57,528 nt of DNA from an uncultured Muribaculaceae bacterium (GCA_910584665.1 CAJUBL010000009.1:1-57528), one strand, 5' to 3'. Counted from the stretch's first letter, positions 1-8,342 are shown. Notes: generated from the letters alone by a model not told the origin. Translations and numbers: made by a program.

Positions 1-94
1 CGTCTGCGAAAATTAAACAGCAACATAACAGCCTACTTTTTTACAATTAGTCTTATTTTGTGCTGTTAAATTTCGTTTTGTATCGAATTTAGTG

Positions 95-102
95 TATTTT
101 TG
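95..102 (+). promoter_or_regulatory. Possible -7 promoter box for the OMP gene
   Basis: TATTTTTG fits the Bacteroidetes -7 consensus TAnnTTTG. The upstream -33 element is poor: the closest TTTG (77-80) gives only a 14-nt spacer, and a TTTC at 71-74 would give 20. The rest of positions 1-278 holds nothing else I can recognise. The 5' UTR would be long, about 170 nt. Confidence 0.3.
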
Positions 103-278
103 TCACCGGAGTCGGGTATTCGTTCTCTGATTGTTGGAATGCGTCTGGTTATCTTTTGTTTGTGAGTGTGATGCTGTATTGCATATTCGGGTGGAAGGTG
201 ACTTGGTTGACTCACGTATTCGTTAATTGTTAATTTTTAATTATTCTTTTGAGTCGACGGGGAGGAGTTACAGTAAAG

Positions 279-935
279 ATGAAAAAGATTTTAATTTCAT
301 TGATTGTGTCGTGTGTGGCATGTGCCTCTATGTATGGCCAGAATCGGGTGTTTGACAATCCTGACAACAAGACTTATTATGGTCTGCGTCTGGGCGGTGA
401 GCTTGTTGTCCCGGGGAGTGTATCGTCAGGAAGTGTTGCTGTAGACATGTTTAATGTCGGAGGTGGTGTGGAATTCGGCTTTATCTGTAATTTCCCTGTT
501 GTGGCAAATTTTACTATTGAGCCGGGGCTTAAGTTCTACTACAATACCTACTCCGTGAAGAATGAATGGCTGGAATCTGAATTTGATGGATTGTCAATCA
601 ATAAGTTCGGTCTGCGCGTACCGGTTATGGCCGGTTATCACTTTGATTTTACCGATGATCTTAAACTGGCGGTATTCTCGGGTCCGGAGCTTGAGGTGGG
701 AATCACGGCCGAGGAATCGCTCCGGTATGATGGCGGTAAGGAGTCGCAGAGTTTATATGAAGACAGCGGAGACATGAGGCGTGTCAATGTGCTGTGGGGC
801 CTTGGCGCTGGTCTTCATTACAAGCGTATGTATTTTGAAATCAAGGAAAACATAGGTATGATAAATATGTTTAAGGATTCGTATACTAAGTTTCATGAGA
901 ATAGGGTGACATTCAGTATCGGATATAATTTCTGA
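279..935 (+). CDS. Outer-membrane beta-barrel protein (PorT/OMP_b-brl-like)
   Basis: A predicted secreted outer-membrane protein of 218 residues. It opens with a Sec signal (MKKILISLIVSCVACASMYG, cut near GQ). Alternating strands follow, with glycine-rich turns and aromatic girdles, ending in a C-terminal strand FSIGYNF with the terminal Phe typical of barrels. I chose the ATG at 279 because the signal peptide starts there and a GGAGGAG-type ribosome site lies about 12 nt upstream; a TTG ten codons earlier is in frame but unlikely. Its role is not evident. It stands alone upstream of the trp leader, and the spacing of more than 70 nt to the trp promoter argues against co-transcription being required. 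A small porin or PorT-family assembly factor are both possible. Confidence 0.75.
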   Translation: MKKILISLIVSCVACASMYGQNRVFDNPDNKTYYGLRLGGELVVPGSVSSGSVAVDMFNVGGGVEFGFICNFPVVANFTIEPGLKFYYNTYSVKNEWLESEFDGLSINKFGLRVPVMAGYHFDFTDDLKLAVFSGPELEVGITAEESLRYDGGKESQSLYEDSGDMRRVNVLWGLGAGLHYKRMYFEIKENIGMINMFKDSYTKFHENRVTFSIGYNF

Positions 936-962
936 TGACGGCTTAAAAAACTTATGAATTGT

Positions 963-993
963 TTTGCAGATCTGAAAATTTGCAATAAATTTG
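963..993 (+). promoter_or_regulatory. Promoter of the trp operon
   Basis: TTTG at 963-966, a 19-nt spacer, then TAAATTTG at 986-993 match both parts of the Bacteroidetes sigma-ABfr promoter consensus (TTTG and TAnnTTTG). Transcription would start near 999-1001, only about 10 nt before the leader-peptide ATG at 1010. This places the whole attenuator inside the transcript. Confidence 0.7.
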
Positions 994-1009
994 CAGGCAG
1001 ATAATCAAT

Positions 1010-1084
1010 ATGTATCACGGTTTTTCAAATAATAAGTTCTGGTGGCGCTTCGGAAGTGATTTTCGATGGCGGCTGAACGTGTGA
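1010..1084 (+). CDS. trpL: trp operon leader peptide (24 aa)
   Basis: This short frame runs from ATG 1010 to TGA 1082 and encodes 24 residues, with tandem Trp codons at 11 and 12 (1040-1045) and a third at 20 (1067-1069). Three Trp in 24 residues is far above chance. It lies between a good promoter and an intrinsic terminator directly upstream of trpB. By analogy with enterobacterial TrpL, its job would be to sense charged tRNA-Trp through ribosome stalling; the peptide itself is probably unimportant. When the ribosome stalls at the tandem Trp codons, its leading edge falls near 1057, just before the antiterminator strand that begins at 1058. When translation finishes at 1082-1084, the ribosome covers that strand. 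No strong Shine-Dalgarno is visible, which is usual in this phylum. Confidence 0.8.
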   Translation: MYHGFSNNKFWWRFGSDFRWRLNV

Positions 1085-1139
1085 GCATATATGATGTAGC
1101 ATAAAGTTTTTTATAAATATATCTGAACCATCGAGAATC
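1058..1139 (+). promoter_or_regulatory. trp antiterminator helix (1058-1069 pairs with 1128-1139)
   Basis: Bases 1058-1069 can pair with 1128-1139 in a 12-bp helix whose only wobble is T1062-G1135. The 5' strand lies inside the leader-peptide coding region and includes its last Trp codon. The strand TCGATGG (1063-1069) is repeated in the 3' arm of the terminator (1158-1164), so both compete for CCATCGA (1128-1134). This is the mutually exclusive pairing expected of an attenuator. The loop is long (58 nt), so the folding order matters. Confidence 0.7.
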
Positions 1140-1173
1140 GGGTCACAAACCCTTTTTTCGATGGTTCTTTTTT
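1125..1173 (+). terminator. trp attenuator: intrinsic terminator before trpB
   Basis: GAACCATCGA (1125-1134) pairs perfectly with TCGATGGTTC (1158-1167) and is followed by six T. An inner GGGT (1140-1143)/ACCC (1149-1152) helix closes the loop. It sits 17 nt before the trpB start and after the leader peptide. That position makes it an attenuator controlling read-through into the operon, not a terminator of the upstream gene. Confidence 0.85.
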
Positions 1174-1189
1174 ATTAATCATTTGAGAC

Positions 1190-2380
1190 ATGAGAGATTC
1201 TGAGAAGGTTCTGCCTGTTGACGGGAATGGCTATTATGGTCGTTTTGGCGGTGCGTATATTCCTGAGATACTTCATCGTAATATTGAAGATCTTACCGAG
1301 GCCTATCGCACATATGTCGGTACCGATGAGTTCAATGAAGGATTCGGCCGGTTGCTTCGTGACTATGTCGGGCGCCCTACGCCTCTGTATAGGGCCGACA
1401 GACTGAGTGAGTATTATGGTACCGGTGTATACCTCAAGCGTGAGGATCTGTGCCACACCGGTGCCCATAAGATAAACAATGCGATAGGGTCGGTGATGCT
1501 TGCCCGCCATATGGGTAAGACGCGTATTATAGCCGAGACCGGTGCCGGACAGCATGGTGTCGCTACCGCTACGGTATGCGCTCTGATGGGGTTGGAGTGT
1601 GTGGTGTATATGGGGGCTACGGATGTCGGGCGTCAGCGGCCTAATGTCGAGCGAATGAAAATGCTTGGTGCCACGGTCGTTCCGGTGATGTCGGGCAACC
1701 GCACTCTGAAAGATGCTACCAACGAAGCTATACGTGACTGGTGCTGTAATCCTCGTGATACTTTTTATGTAATCGGCAGTACCGTAGGGCCGCATCCTTA
1801 TCCTGAGATGGTGGCACGGTTCCAGTCGGTAATAAGCGAGGAGATCAAGACTCAGCTTGCTGAGTCGGAAGGACGGGATTATCCTGACTATGTCATAGCC
1901 TGTGTAGGCGGCGGAAGTAATGCGGCCGGAGCGTTCTATCATTTTCTCAGGGATGAAAGAGTAGGGCTTATAGCCGCCGAGGCCGGAGGAAAGGGTGTGG
2001 AGACAGGTGAGACTGCCGCTACTATACATGCCGGGAGCGAGGGGATAATCCACGGGGCACGTACGCTGGTGATGCAGACCGCCGATGGCCAGATAGTGGA
2101 GCCTTATTCAATCTCGGCCGGACTGGATTATCCTGGTATAGGCCCCCTGCATGCTTATCTTGCCACAAGCGGCCGGTCGGAGGTATTTGCCATAAATGAC
2201 GACGAGGCTCTCAGAGCGGCAATGCGTCTTACCCGTACCGAGGGTATACTGCCGGCTCTGGAGTCGTCACATGCGCTGGCTGTGCTTGACCGCAGACGTT
2301 TCGGCGCCGATGATGTGGTTGTGATAAATCTTTCCGGACGCGGAGACAAGGATATGGAAACGTATCTTAAATATCTTTAG
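1190..2380 (+). CDS. trpB: Tryptophan synthase beta subunit
   Basis: The enzyme joins indole and L-serine to make tryptophan, using pyridoxal phosphate, in a complex with the alpha subunit (TrpA). The protein has 396 residues, normal for TrpB. It carries the PLP-lysine motif HTGAHKINNA with Lys94 as Schiff-base residue, the phosphate-binding glycine loop GGGSNAAG, and the C-terminal LSGRGDKD. It is the first gene of trpB-E-G-D-C-F-A, separated from trpA at the far end, an order found in Bacteroidetes. The ATG at 1190 follows the attenuator closely. Seven bases separate it from trpE. Nothing in the protein looks damaged. Confidence 0.97.
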   Translation: MRDSEKVLPVDGNGYYGRFGGAYIPEILHRNIEDLTEAYRTYVGTDEFNEGFGRLLRDYVGRPTPLYRADRLSEYYGTGVYLKREDLCHTGAHKINNAIGSVMLARHMGKTRIIAETGAGQHGVATATVCALMGLECVVYMGATDVGRQRPNVERMKMLGATVVPVMSGNRTLKDATNEAIRDWCCNPRDTFYVIGSTVGPHPYPEMVARFQSVISEEIKTQLAESEGRDYPDYVIACVGGGSNAAGAFYHFLRDERVGLIAAEAGGKGVETGETAATIHAGSEGIIHGARTLVMQTADGQIVEPYSISAGLDYPGIGPLHAYLATSGRSEVFAINDDEALRAAMRLTRTEGILPALESSHALAVLDRRRFGADDVVVINLSGRGDKDMETYLKYL

Positions 2381-2387
2381 ATGAAGT

Positions 2388-3797
2388 ATGGACATGAAAC
2401 AGTGTGTATTACATGTAGAAAAAACAGTTATGCCGGCCGATATGCTCACGCCGGTAGGTGTGTATCTGAGAGTTCGTGATATGTATCCGGTGTCGGCATT
2501 GCTGGAGAGTTCGGACTATCATACGGTCCAGGACAGTTATTCGTATATAGGTGTGGAGCCTATCGCTTCGTTTACTGTGAGTCTCGGACAGGTCATATAT
2601 ACATATCCTGACGGCAGCCACCACGAGACAGCTACGGCAGGCGCCGACGTGCCTGCATTGCTGAGAGATTATATAGCGGGGTTCCGTACGGAAGGTGATG
2701 GCGCGTCCTCAACGGTCGGATTCCTGGGTTATAGCGCCTATGATGCGGTGCGTTACTTTGAGAGTGTATCGATACAGGATCGGGAAGAGCGGTTCGAAGA
2801 CATACCCGACATGGTTTATGTTCTTTATCGTTATGTGATCTGTATCAATCATTACCGTCACGAGATGAGTATCGTTGAACACCGGTTGCCGGGAGATAGG
2901 TCAAAGATTGGTGATCTTATGGGAATACTTGCCAATAACAATGTCGCACAGTATGGTTTCCGTGCCGGAGGCGATGTGGAAAGCTCTCTTACCGACGAGG
3001 AATATATGGATATGGTAGGGAAGGGTATTGCCAGCTGCCGCAGAGGCGATGTGTTTCAGATCGTGCTTTCCCGACGGTTCAGTCAGAGTTTTGAGGGTGA
3101 TGAGTTCTGTGTTTACAGAGCTTTGAGATGTGTCAATCCGTCGCCTTATCTGTTTTACTTCGACTTCGGGTCTTTCCGGATTTTCGGATCGTCGCCGGAG
3201 ACGCATCTCAGAGTCTGCGGCAACAGAGCATACATTGATCCGATAGCCGGAACGTTCAGACGTACGGGCGATGATGCCCGTGACCGCATGCTGGCAGAGG
3301 AACTTCTGGCCGATGTCAAGGAGAATGCCGAGCATGTGATGCTTGTGGACCTGGCCCGTAACGATCTGAGCCGTAGCGGCGGACATGTCGGGGTGGAATT
3401 CCTCAGGCAGATCCAGTATTATTCGCATGTGATACACATGGTGTCGCGTGTAGGAGCCACACTCCCGGACGGGACCGACGTGATAAGGCTTATGGCCGAT
3501 ACCTTTCCTGCCGGTACGCTGAGCGGAGCTCCAAAGGTCAGGGCCATGCAGCTTATCGATGAGTATGAACCGCACTCGAGAGTTGTCTATGGCGGTTGTA
3601 TAGGCAGTATCGGGTTCGACGGTTCGCTCAACCAGGCTATTACTATACGCAGTTTCCTAAGCAGCACCGGCCGTCTATACTATCAGGCCGGTGCGGGAGT
3701 GACCGTACGCTCTATACCTGCCAACGAGCTTAAGGAGACCTCAAACAAACTCGGCGCGCTGAATGCCGCCATTGATTATGCACAGAAATTTGTATGA
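2388..3797 (+). CDS. trpE: Anthranilate synthase component I
   Basis: It converts chorismate to anthranilate using ammonia supplied by TrpG, the first committed step to tryptophan. The protein has 469 residues. The N-terminal domain carries LLES (residues 38-41), the motif that binds feedback tryptophan, so allosteric inhibition is likely kept on top of transcriptional control. The chorismate-binding domain shows IAGTFRRTG, DLARNDLSR, FPAGTLSGAPKVRAM and the terminal YQAGAGV region. It could start at 2388 or at the in-frame ATG at 2394. Its stop overlaps the trpG start in an ATGA, indicating translational coupling of the two subunits. Confidence 0.97.
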   Translation: MDMKQCVLHVEKTVMPADMLTPVGVYLRVRDMYPVSALLESSDYHTVQDSYSYIGVEPIASFTVSLGQVIYTYPDGSHHETATAGADVPALLRDYIAGFRTEGDGASSTVGFLGYSAYDAVRYFESVSIQDREERFEDIPDMVYVLYRYVICINHYRHEMSIVEHRLPGDRSKIGDLMGILANNNVAQYGFRAGGDVESSLTDEEYMDMVGKGIASCRRGDVFQIVLSRRFSQSFEGDEFCVYRALRCVNPSPYLFYFDFGSFRIFGSSPETHLRVCGNRAYIDPIAGTFRRTGDDARDRMLAEELLADVKENAEHVMLVDLARNDLSRSGGHVGVEFLRQIQYYSHVIHMVSRVGATLPDGTDVIRLMADTFPAGTLSGAPKVRAMQLIDEYEPHSRVVYGGCIGSIGFDGSLNQAITIRSFLSSTGRLYYQAGAGVTVRSIPANELKETSNKLGALNAAIDYAQKFV

Positions 3798-4369
3798 AAA
3801 TCATGAAGATTATTGTTATAGACAACTATGACTCGTTCACCTATAATATAGTACATATGCTGAACGGAATGGGCGTGAAACCGGATGTCGTGCGTAATGA
3901 CAGGATAGGTGTTGCGGAGGTCGGATGTTATGACAGAATAATAATATCACCTGGGCCAGGTATTCCCTCGGAGGCCGGCATTGTTCCGGAAGTACTGAAA
4001 CGATATGGAGCCACACACAGCATACTTGGAGTGTGTCTCGGACACCAGGCTATAGGTGAGTGTTACGGCGCCCGTCTCAAATGTCTTGATGAGGTATATC
4101 ATGGCATACAGACTCCGGTCGAGATCATATCGGACAACGAACCGCTGTTCAGGGGATTGCCGCGGCAGATTTCTGTGGGCCGTTACCACTCCTGGGTTGT
4201 CGATCCTGAGGCGTTGCCGGCTTGTCTGGAGGTAACTGCCGTATCACCTGACGGCAATATAATGGCTATTAGACACAGGGTGCATGATGTCCATGGCGTG
4301 CAGTTCCATCCCGAGTCGATCATGACACCTGACGGAGCCTCGATCATAGCACGTTTTATTGAAAAATGA
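3794..4369 (+). CDS. trpG: Anthranilate synthase component II (glutamine amidotransferase)
   Basis: A class I glutamine amidotransferase of 191 residues that releases ammonia from glutamine for TrpE. Visible motifs are DNYDSFTYN at the N terminus, the oxyanion loop SPGPG, the nucleophile elbow GVCLGHQ (Cys81) and the His-Glu pair in GVQFHPES (His172, Glu174). It is not fused to TrpD, unlike in enteric bacteria. The start overlaps trpE by four bases; an internal ATG at 3803 is the alternative. In some bacteria this subunit also serves PabB. No pab gene is visible here. Confidence 0.96.
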   Translation: MKIMKIIVIDNYDSFTYNIVHMLNGMGVKPDVVRNDRIGVAEVGCYDRIIISPGPGIPSEAGIVPEVLKRYGATHSILGVCLGHQAIGECYGARLKCLDEVYHGIQTPVEIISDNEPLFRGLPRQISVGRYHSWVVDPEALPACLEVTAVSPDGNIMAIRHRVHDVHGVQFHPESIMTPDGASIIARFIEK

Positions 4370-4385
4370 CAAAAGGCATATTATT

Positions 4386-5387
4386 ATGAAACAGATACTT
4401 GGAAAATTGTTTGAATACCGTAATCTTACGCGTGACGATGCCCGTCAGGTGATGCTCGATATAGCTGACGGTCGGTATAATGACGAGCAGCTTGCCGCGT
4501 TCATGACTGTGTTCCTTATGCGCAGTATCACGCTTGATGAGCTGCAGGGATTCCGCGATGCCATACTCGAGCGTCGCCGTCCTGTCGACCTCGGAGATGT
4601 CAGGGCTATCGATATCGTCGGTACCGGCGGAGACGGTAAGAATACGTTCAACATCTCTACGGCTTCATGTTTTGTGGTGGCAGGTACCGGACGAAAGGTA
4701 GTGAAGCATGGTAATTATGGCGCGAGTTCGGTATCGGGAGCGTCAAACGTACTGGAAACCCATGGGGTGGTTTTTACGGCCGATAACGACACTTTTATAC
4801 GATCGCTTGATGAGAGCGGTGTGTGTTATCTCCATGCGCCCCTGTTCTCCCCTGCCCTGAAGAGTGTCGGGCCGGTACGTAAGGCTCTTGGAGTACGCAC
4901 GTTCTTCAATATGCTCGGTCCGCTGGTCAATCCTACGAGGCCGCGTCACCAGTTGCTGGGAGTTTATAACCTGTCACTGATGAGGATGTACCGTTACATT
5001 ACCCAGCGGGACGGTATTAACTGCACTATAGTGCACTCGCTTGACGGATATGATGAGATTTCGCTGACATCACCGTTTAAAGTCGCGACATCCGCTGGGG
5101 AGAGCGTTATGACTCCGGAGCGGTTAGGTCTGCCTCGGGTAACCCCCGGGGATCTGTATGGCGGAGAGACGATAACCGAGGCTTCGCGTATCTTTGATGA
5201 TGTGCTTGGAGGTCGTGGTGGTGAAGCGCGTACGGCGTGTGTGCTCGCCAATGCGGCATATGCCATATGCACTCTCGAGCCTGAGCTGTCGCTTTCCGAT
5301 GCCCTCCTGGAGGCACGTGAGGCAGTGGAGTCGGGCCGTGCATCGGAAAGTTTCAGACGATTTGTATCTATAAACAGCAGACGATGA
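4386..5387 (+). CDS. trpD: Anthranilate phosphoribosyltransferase
   Basis: It transfers phosphoribose from PRPP to anthranilate. From ATG 4386 the protein has 333 residues, normal for the family. It has the PRPP-binding loop GTGGDGKNTFNIST, followed by KHGNYGASSVSGASNVLE, the region that contacts PRPP and magnesium, and NPTRPRHQLLGVY. I prefer 4386 over an in-frame TTG at 4359 because the latter overlaps trpG and adds residues not typical of the family. The stop overlaps the trpC start (ATGATGG). Confidence 0.96.
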   Translation: MKQILGKLFEYRNLTRDDARQVMLDIADGRYNDEQLAAFMTVFLMRSITLDELQGFRDAILERRRPVDLGDVRAIDIVGTGGDGKNTFNISTASCFVVAGTGRKVVKHGNYGASSVSGASNVLETHGVVFTADNDTFIRSLDESGVCYLHAPLFSPALKSVGPVRKALGVRTFFNMLGPLVNPTRPRHQLLGVYNLSLMRMYRYITQRDGINCTIVHSLDGYDEISLTSPFKVATSAGESVMTPERLGLPRVTPGDLYGGETITEASRIFDDVLGGRGGEARTACVLANAAYAICTLEPELSLSDALLEAREAVESGRASESFRRFVSINSRR

Positions 5388-6184
5388 TGGGTGACATACT
5401 TAAAATCATAGCTGAGAACAAGCGGGAGGAGGTCTCCGCGTCCCGCAGACGCTTGCCGTATGGTGAGCTGAAGAGATTCGCACGTGAGGATGTGCGGCCG
5501 ACAATATCGATGGCTGGCGGAATAAATGCTTCGGGAGCATCCGGTATAATTGCTGAATTCAAGAGACGGTCTCCGTCGCGTGGTGAGATTGCTCCTATGG
5601 CTCGGGTAAGTGATGTCGTGTCCGGATACGGGAAGGCCGGGGCGTCGGCATGTTCGGTACTGACAGACACCCGGTTCTTTGGCGGTTCACCGGCCGATCT
5701 TGCTGTAGCCAGAGAAATTACCGGACTGCCGTTGCTGAGGAAGGATTTCGTAGTCGATGAGTACCAGATTTACGAGGCTCGTCTGTGGGGTGCTGACGCC
5801 ATACTGCTGATAGCGGCACTTCTGACACCTGATCAGGTAGCTGATTATACAGGCGTGGCTCATGACTTGGGGCTGGAAGTGCTTCTGGAACTTCATACCG
5901 AGGCTGAAGTAAGGCATATATGTACCGGGATAGATATGGTCGGAGTCAATAACAGAGACCTTTCGACATTCAAGACAGATCTGGGCTGTTCGGCCTCGAT
6001 GATCTGCTCTCTGCAGGGTATCGGCGCCACTGTGATAGCTGAGAGCGGTATTCACGCTCCGGAGGATGTGGTCTGCCTGCGCAGATCCGGATACGCCGGT
6101 TTTCTTATCGGACAGGCATTTATGGAAAATGCCGATCCTGCATCGGAATTAAAAAGATTTATTGCGTATGAATCAGGAAAATAA
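5384..6184 (+). CDS. trpC: Indole-3-glycerol phosphate synthase
   Basis: It closes the indole ring, converting carboxyphenylamino-deoxyribulose phosphate to indole-3-glycerol phosphate. It is a single-function TIM barrel of 266 residues. Visible motifs are EFKRRSPSRG with the catalytic Lys, LRKDFVVDEYQIYEAR, LLELHTEAE, VGVNNRDLSTF and AESGIHAPED. The start overlaps trpD by four bases, and ATG 5387 is an equal alternative. Its end overlaps the likely trpF start by 17 bases, so the operon is tightly coupled here. Confidence 0.96.
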   Translation: MMGDILKIIAENKREEVSASRRRLPYGELKRFAREDVRPTISMAGGINASGASGIIAEFKRRSPSRGEIAPMARVSDVVSGYGKAGASACSVLTDTRFFGGSPADLAVAREITGLPLLRKDFVVDEYQIYEARLWGADAILLIAALLTPDQVADYTGVAHDLGLEVLLELHTEAEVRHICTGIDMVGVNNRDLSTFKTDLGCSASMICSLQGIGATVIAESGIHAPEDVVCLRRSGYAGFLIGQAFMENADPASELKRFIAYESGK

Positions 6185-6881
6185 TTATGCTATGGACAGA
6201 CCGCGCCATAGCGATATGGTAATCAAAGTATGCGGTCTGAAGGATCTTGAGAATATGCGGCAGGTGTCATGTCTGACTCCGATGTTGGCCGGCTTTATTT
6301 TCTATAAGCGCTCACCCCGTTATGTGGGGGAACCTCCGGCTGATTTTCTGTCAATGCTGACTCCGTATGTCCATCCGGTGGCTGTCTTTGTCGACGCATC
6401 GCTGAGGCAGGTCATGAAAGTTGTCTCAAAATATGGCTTCAGGATAGTTCAGCTGCATGGTCACGAATCAGCTGAATATTGTGCCGATCTCAAGAAGTCG
6501 GGACTGACAGTATTCAAAGCCATAGGTGTGACCGACGGCATGGACTGGGGACAGGTCGGCGTTTATGATGGCATTGTCGATGCCTTTGTCTTTGATACCG
6601 GTAGCCGTTCTCATGGAGGAACCGGCCGGAAATTTGACTGGCGTCTGCTGGATAACTACAGATTGTCAACACCTTATCTGCTGAGCGGTGGTATCGGTCC
6701 TGACGATGCGGAAGATGTTGTGGCCGCCATGCGTCCTGGAATGGCCGGAATTGATATCAACAGTCTGTTCGAGACATCGCCCGGAGTAAAGGATATACAG
6801 AAACTTGTCAGATTTATTTTAACACTACGTAAATACAATGAAGATGAATCGATTGCAAAACCTTTTTGGGAGAAAAAATGA
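6168..6881 (+). CDS. trpF: Phosphoribosylanthranilate isomerase
   Basis: It carries out the Amadori rearrangement between TrpD and TrpC. It is a TIM barrel whose core begins at MVIKVCGLKDLENM with the catalytic Cys. It continues through GFIFYKRSPRYV, VFVDASLRQV, VQLHGHES, VDAFVFDTG (catalytic Asp), YLLSGGI and GIDINSLFETSPGVKD. Possible starts are 6168, 6192 and 6216; the core needs none of the first 16 residues. The first start overlaps trpC. The 3' end extends 44 bases into trpA, an unusually large overlap. Confidence 0.93.
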   Translation: MNQENNYAMDRPRHSDMVIKVCGLKDLENMRQVSCLTPMLAGFIFYKRSPRYVGEPPADFLSMLTPYVHPVAVFVDASLRQVMKVVSKYGFRIVQLHGHESAEYCADLKKSGLTVFKAIGVTDGMDWGQVGVYDGIVDAFVFDTGSRSHGGTGRKFDWRLLDNYRLSTPYLLSGGIGPDDAEDVVAAMRPGMAGIDINSLFETSPGVKDIQKLVRFILTLRKYNEDESIAKPFWEKK

Positions 6882-7620
6882 TATATTGTCGGTGTATTTC
6901 ACCGCTGGTTTCCCGCATCTTGATGATACAGTCCGGATAATACAGGAGCTTGACAGGCAGGGTGCTGATATGGTTGAGATAGGTGTGCCGTTTTCCGATC
7001 CTATGGCTGACGGTCCCGTGATACAGGATAGCGGTACGCAGGCATTGCGTAACGGTATGACACTGACGCTGTTGCTTGAACATGTGGCTGAGGCGCGGCG
7101 GCGTGTTCCCGGAATGCCGTTTGTACTGATGGGATATCTCAATACCATGATGCAATATGGTATCGACAGGCTGTATGAGGACTGTCGGCAAGCCGGTATT
7201 GATGCAGTCATAGTGCCGGATCTGCCGTTCGATGATTATCTCCGTGATTTCAAGTCGCTGAGTGACAGGTATGATATACCGGTGGTAATGATGATTACCC
7301 CCGAGACAAGCGATGAACGCATAAGACTTATTGATGACCATTGTGACGGGTTCATATATATGGTGTCGTCAGCTTCCACTACCGGGACGAAAGATTCGTT
7401 CGGCCCCGGGCAGATTGAGTATTTTGACCGGGTCAACAGGCTGGGACTGAAGCATCCCCGTCTCATCGGATTCGGTATCTCCGACCGTCTGACGTTTGAC
7501 AGTGCCTGCCGATACTCGAGTGGCGGAATCATAGGATCACTTTTTATAAAGTGTCTCGGAGTATGTCCCGATGATATTCCGGGCGCGGTGTCGGCTCTGA
7601 TGAAGAGGATCGGGAGGTAG
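6838..7620 (+). CDS. trpA: Tryptophan synthase alpha subunit
   Basis: It cleaves indole-3-glycerol phosphate and passes indole to TrpB through a tunnel. The 260-residue TIM barrel shows YFTAGFPHLDD, VEIGVPFSDPMADGPVIQDS with the catalytic Glu, GYLNTMMQYG, VIVPDLPFDD with the catalytic Asp, and the phosphate loop GFGISDRLTF. It is the last trp gene. It overlaps trpF by 44 bases, with ATG starts at 6838 and 6844. No clear terminator follows: the 89 bases to hpt are AT-rich and carry a new -7 box. Confidence 0.95.
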   Translation: MKMNRLQNLFGRKNDILSVYFTAGFPHLDDTVRIIQELDRQGADMVEIGVPFSDPMADGPVIQDSGTQALRNGMTLTLLLEHVAEARRRVPGMPFVLMGYLNTMMQYGIDRLYEDCRQAGIDAVIVPDLPFDDYLRDFKSLSDRYDIPVVMMITPETSDERIRLIDDHCDGFIYMVSSASTTGTKDSFGPGQIEYFDRVNRLGLKHPRLIGFGISDRLTFDSACRYSSGGIIGSLFIKCLGVCPDDIPGAVSALMKRIGR

Positions 7621-7678
7621 ATGTGGACAAATGATTAAAAAAATCGGTATTAAATAAAATATTACAGCGGAAATTTTG

Positions 7679-7686
7679 TAATTTTG
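7679..7686 (+). promoter_or_regulatory. -7 promoter box before hpt
   Basis: TAATTTTG matches TAnnTTTG and lies 24 nt before the hpt ATG at 7710. No clear TTTG -33 element is found at the expected spacing. The same octamer precedes mdh at 32619-32626. Confidence 0.45.
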
Positions 7687-7709
7687 TGGGCAAAACGCTT
7701 CTCAGCAAT

Positions 7710-8261
7710 ATGAAACAAGTCACTTACAACGGGTTAACATTCGTCCCGTATATTGAACGTGAGACGATTGCAAGCCGCATCAACGAGATAGCCCGCGATA
7801 TCAGGCGGGACTGTCCGCAGGGCTCAGTGCCCTTGTTTATCTGTGTGCTTAACGGTGCATTTCCATTTGCCAGCGACCTTTTCCGTGCTGTAGATATGGA
7901 TGCGGAAATCACCTTTATAAGACTCAAGAGCTATGAGGGTACCGGTTCGACAGGTGTTGTCAAAGAAGTGATGGGACTTGGCGAGGATATCAAGGGCCGC
8001 AGGGTGATAATAGTCGAGGATATCGTGGATACAGGCAATACGATCAAGCGTCTTGTAGAGGATCTGAAACGTAAGGAACCGGCTGATATCAAAGTAGCTA
8101 CATTGCTGTTTAAACCGCAGGCTGTTCAGTGTGACATCAATCCGGACTATGTCGGGTTTGAGATTCCCACGAAATTCATAATAGGTTTTGGCCTTGATCT
8201 TGACGGCATGGCCCGTAATCTTCCAGATATTTACGTGTTGAAGGAAGACGGACAGTGTTAG
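7710..8261 (+). CDS. hpt: Hypoxanthine phosphoribosyltransferase
   Basis: A purine-salvage enzyme that converts hypoxanthine, and usually guanine, plus PRPP into the nucleotide. It has 183 residues from ATG 7710. The PRPP-binding motif VIIVEDIVDTGNTI and the LNGAFPFASDL and FIRLKSYEGTGSTG loops are clear. A GTG eight codons upstream is in frame but overlaps the -7 box, so I reject it. It is followed by adk, a common partner in Bacteroidetes, 81 nt downstream. Confidence 0.93.
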   Translation: MKQVTYNGLTFVPYIERETIASRINEIARDIRRDCPQGSVPLFICVLNGAFPFASDLFRAVDMDAEITFIRLKSYEGTGSTGVVKEVMGLGEDIKGRRVIIVEDIVDTGNTIKRLVEDLKRKEPADIKVATLLFKPQAVQCDINPDYVGFEIPTKFIIGFGLDLDGMARNLPDIYVLKEDGQC

Positions 8262-8276
8262 TCGCCGTCATATGGC

Positions 8277-8294
8277 CGTGATGTCTGCATCACG
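8277..8294 (+). other. Small hairpin between hpt and adk
   Basis: CGTGATG (8277-8283) and CATCACG (8288-8294) form a 7-bp perfect stem with a four-base loop. No T-run follows, so this is not a normal terminator. It may mark an RNA processing or stability element, or be chance. Confidence 0.35.
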
Positions 8295-8342
8295 AGGTTA
8301 AACAAATTCCAATATTGTCAATTTCAAAAAAAGGAGAGGATT

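Noticed and set aside
1..278. An RNA gene or riboswitch at the left edge
   Set aside because: I found only AT-rich sequence with a possible -7 box, and no stable stem or known conserved core.
1125..1173. The terminator before trpB as the end of the upstream outer-membrane gene
   Set aside because: A new promoter and a Trp-rich leader peptide lie between that gene and the hairpin, which shares bases with an antiterminator.
1175..2053. A 292-codon minus-strand open frame opposite trpB
   Set aside because: It lies antisense to a textbook trpB and begins in the middle of it. The composition is His/Thr-rich nonsense.
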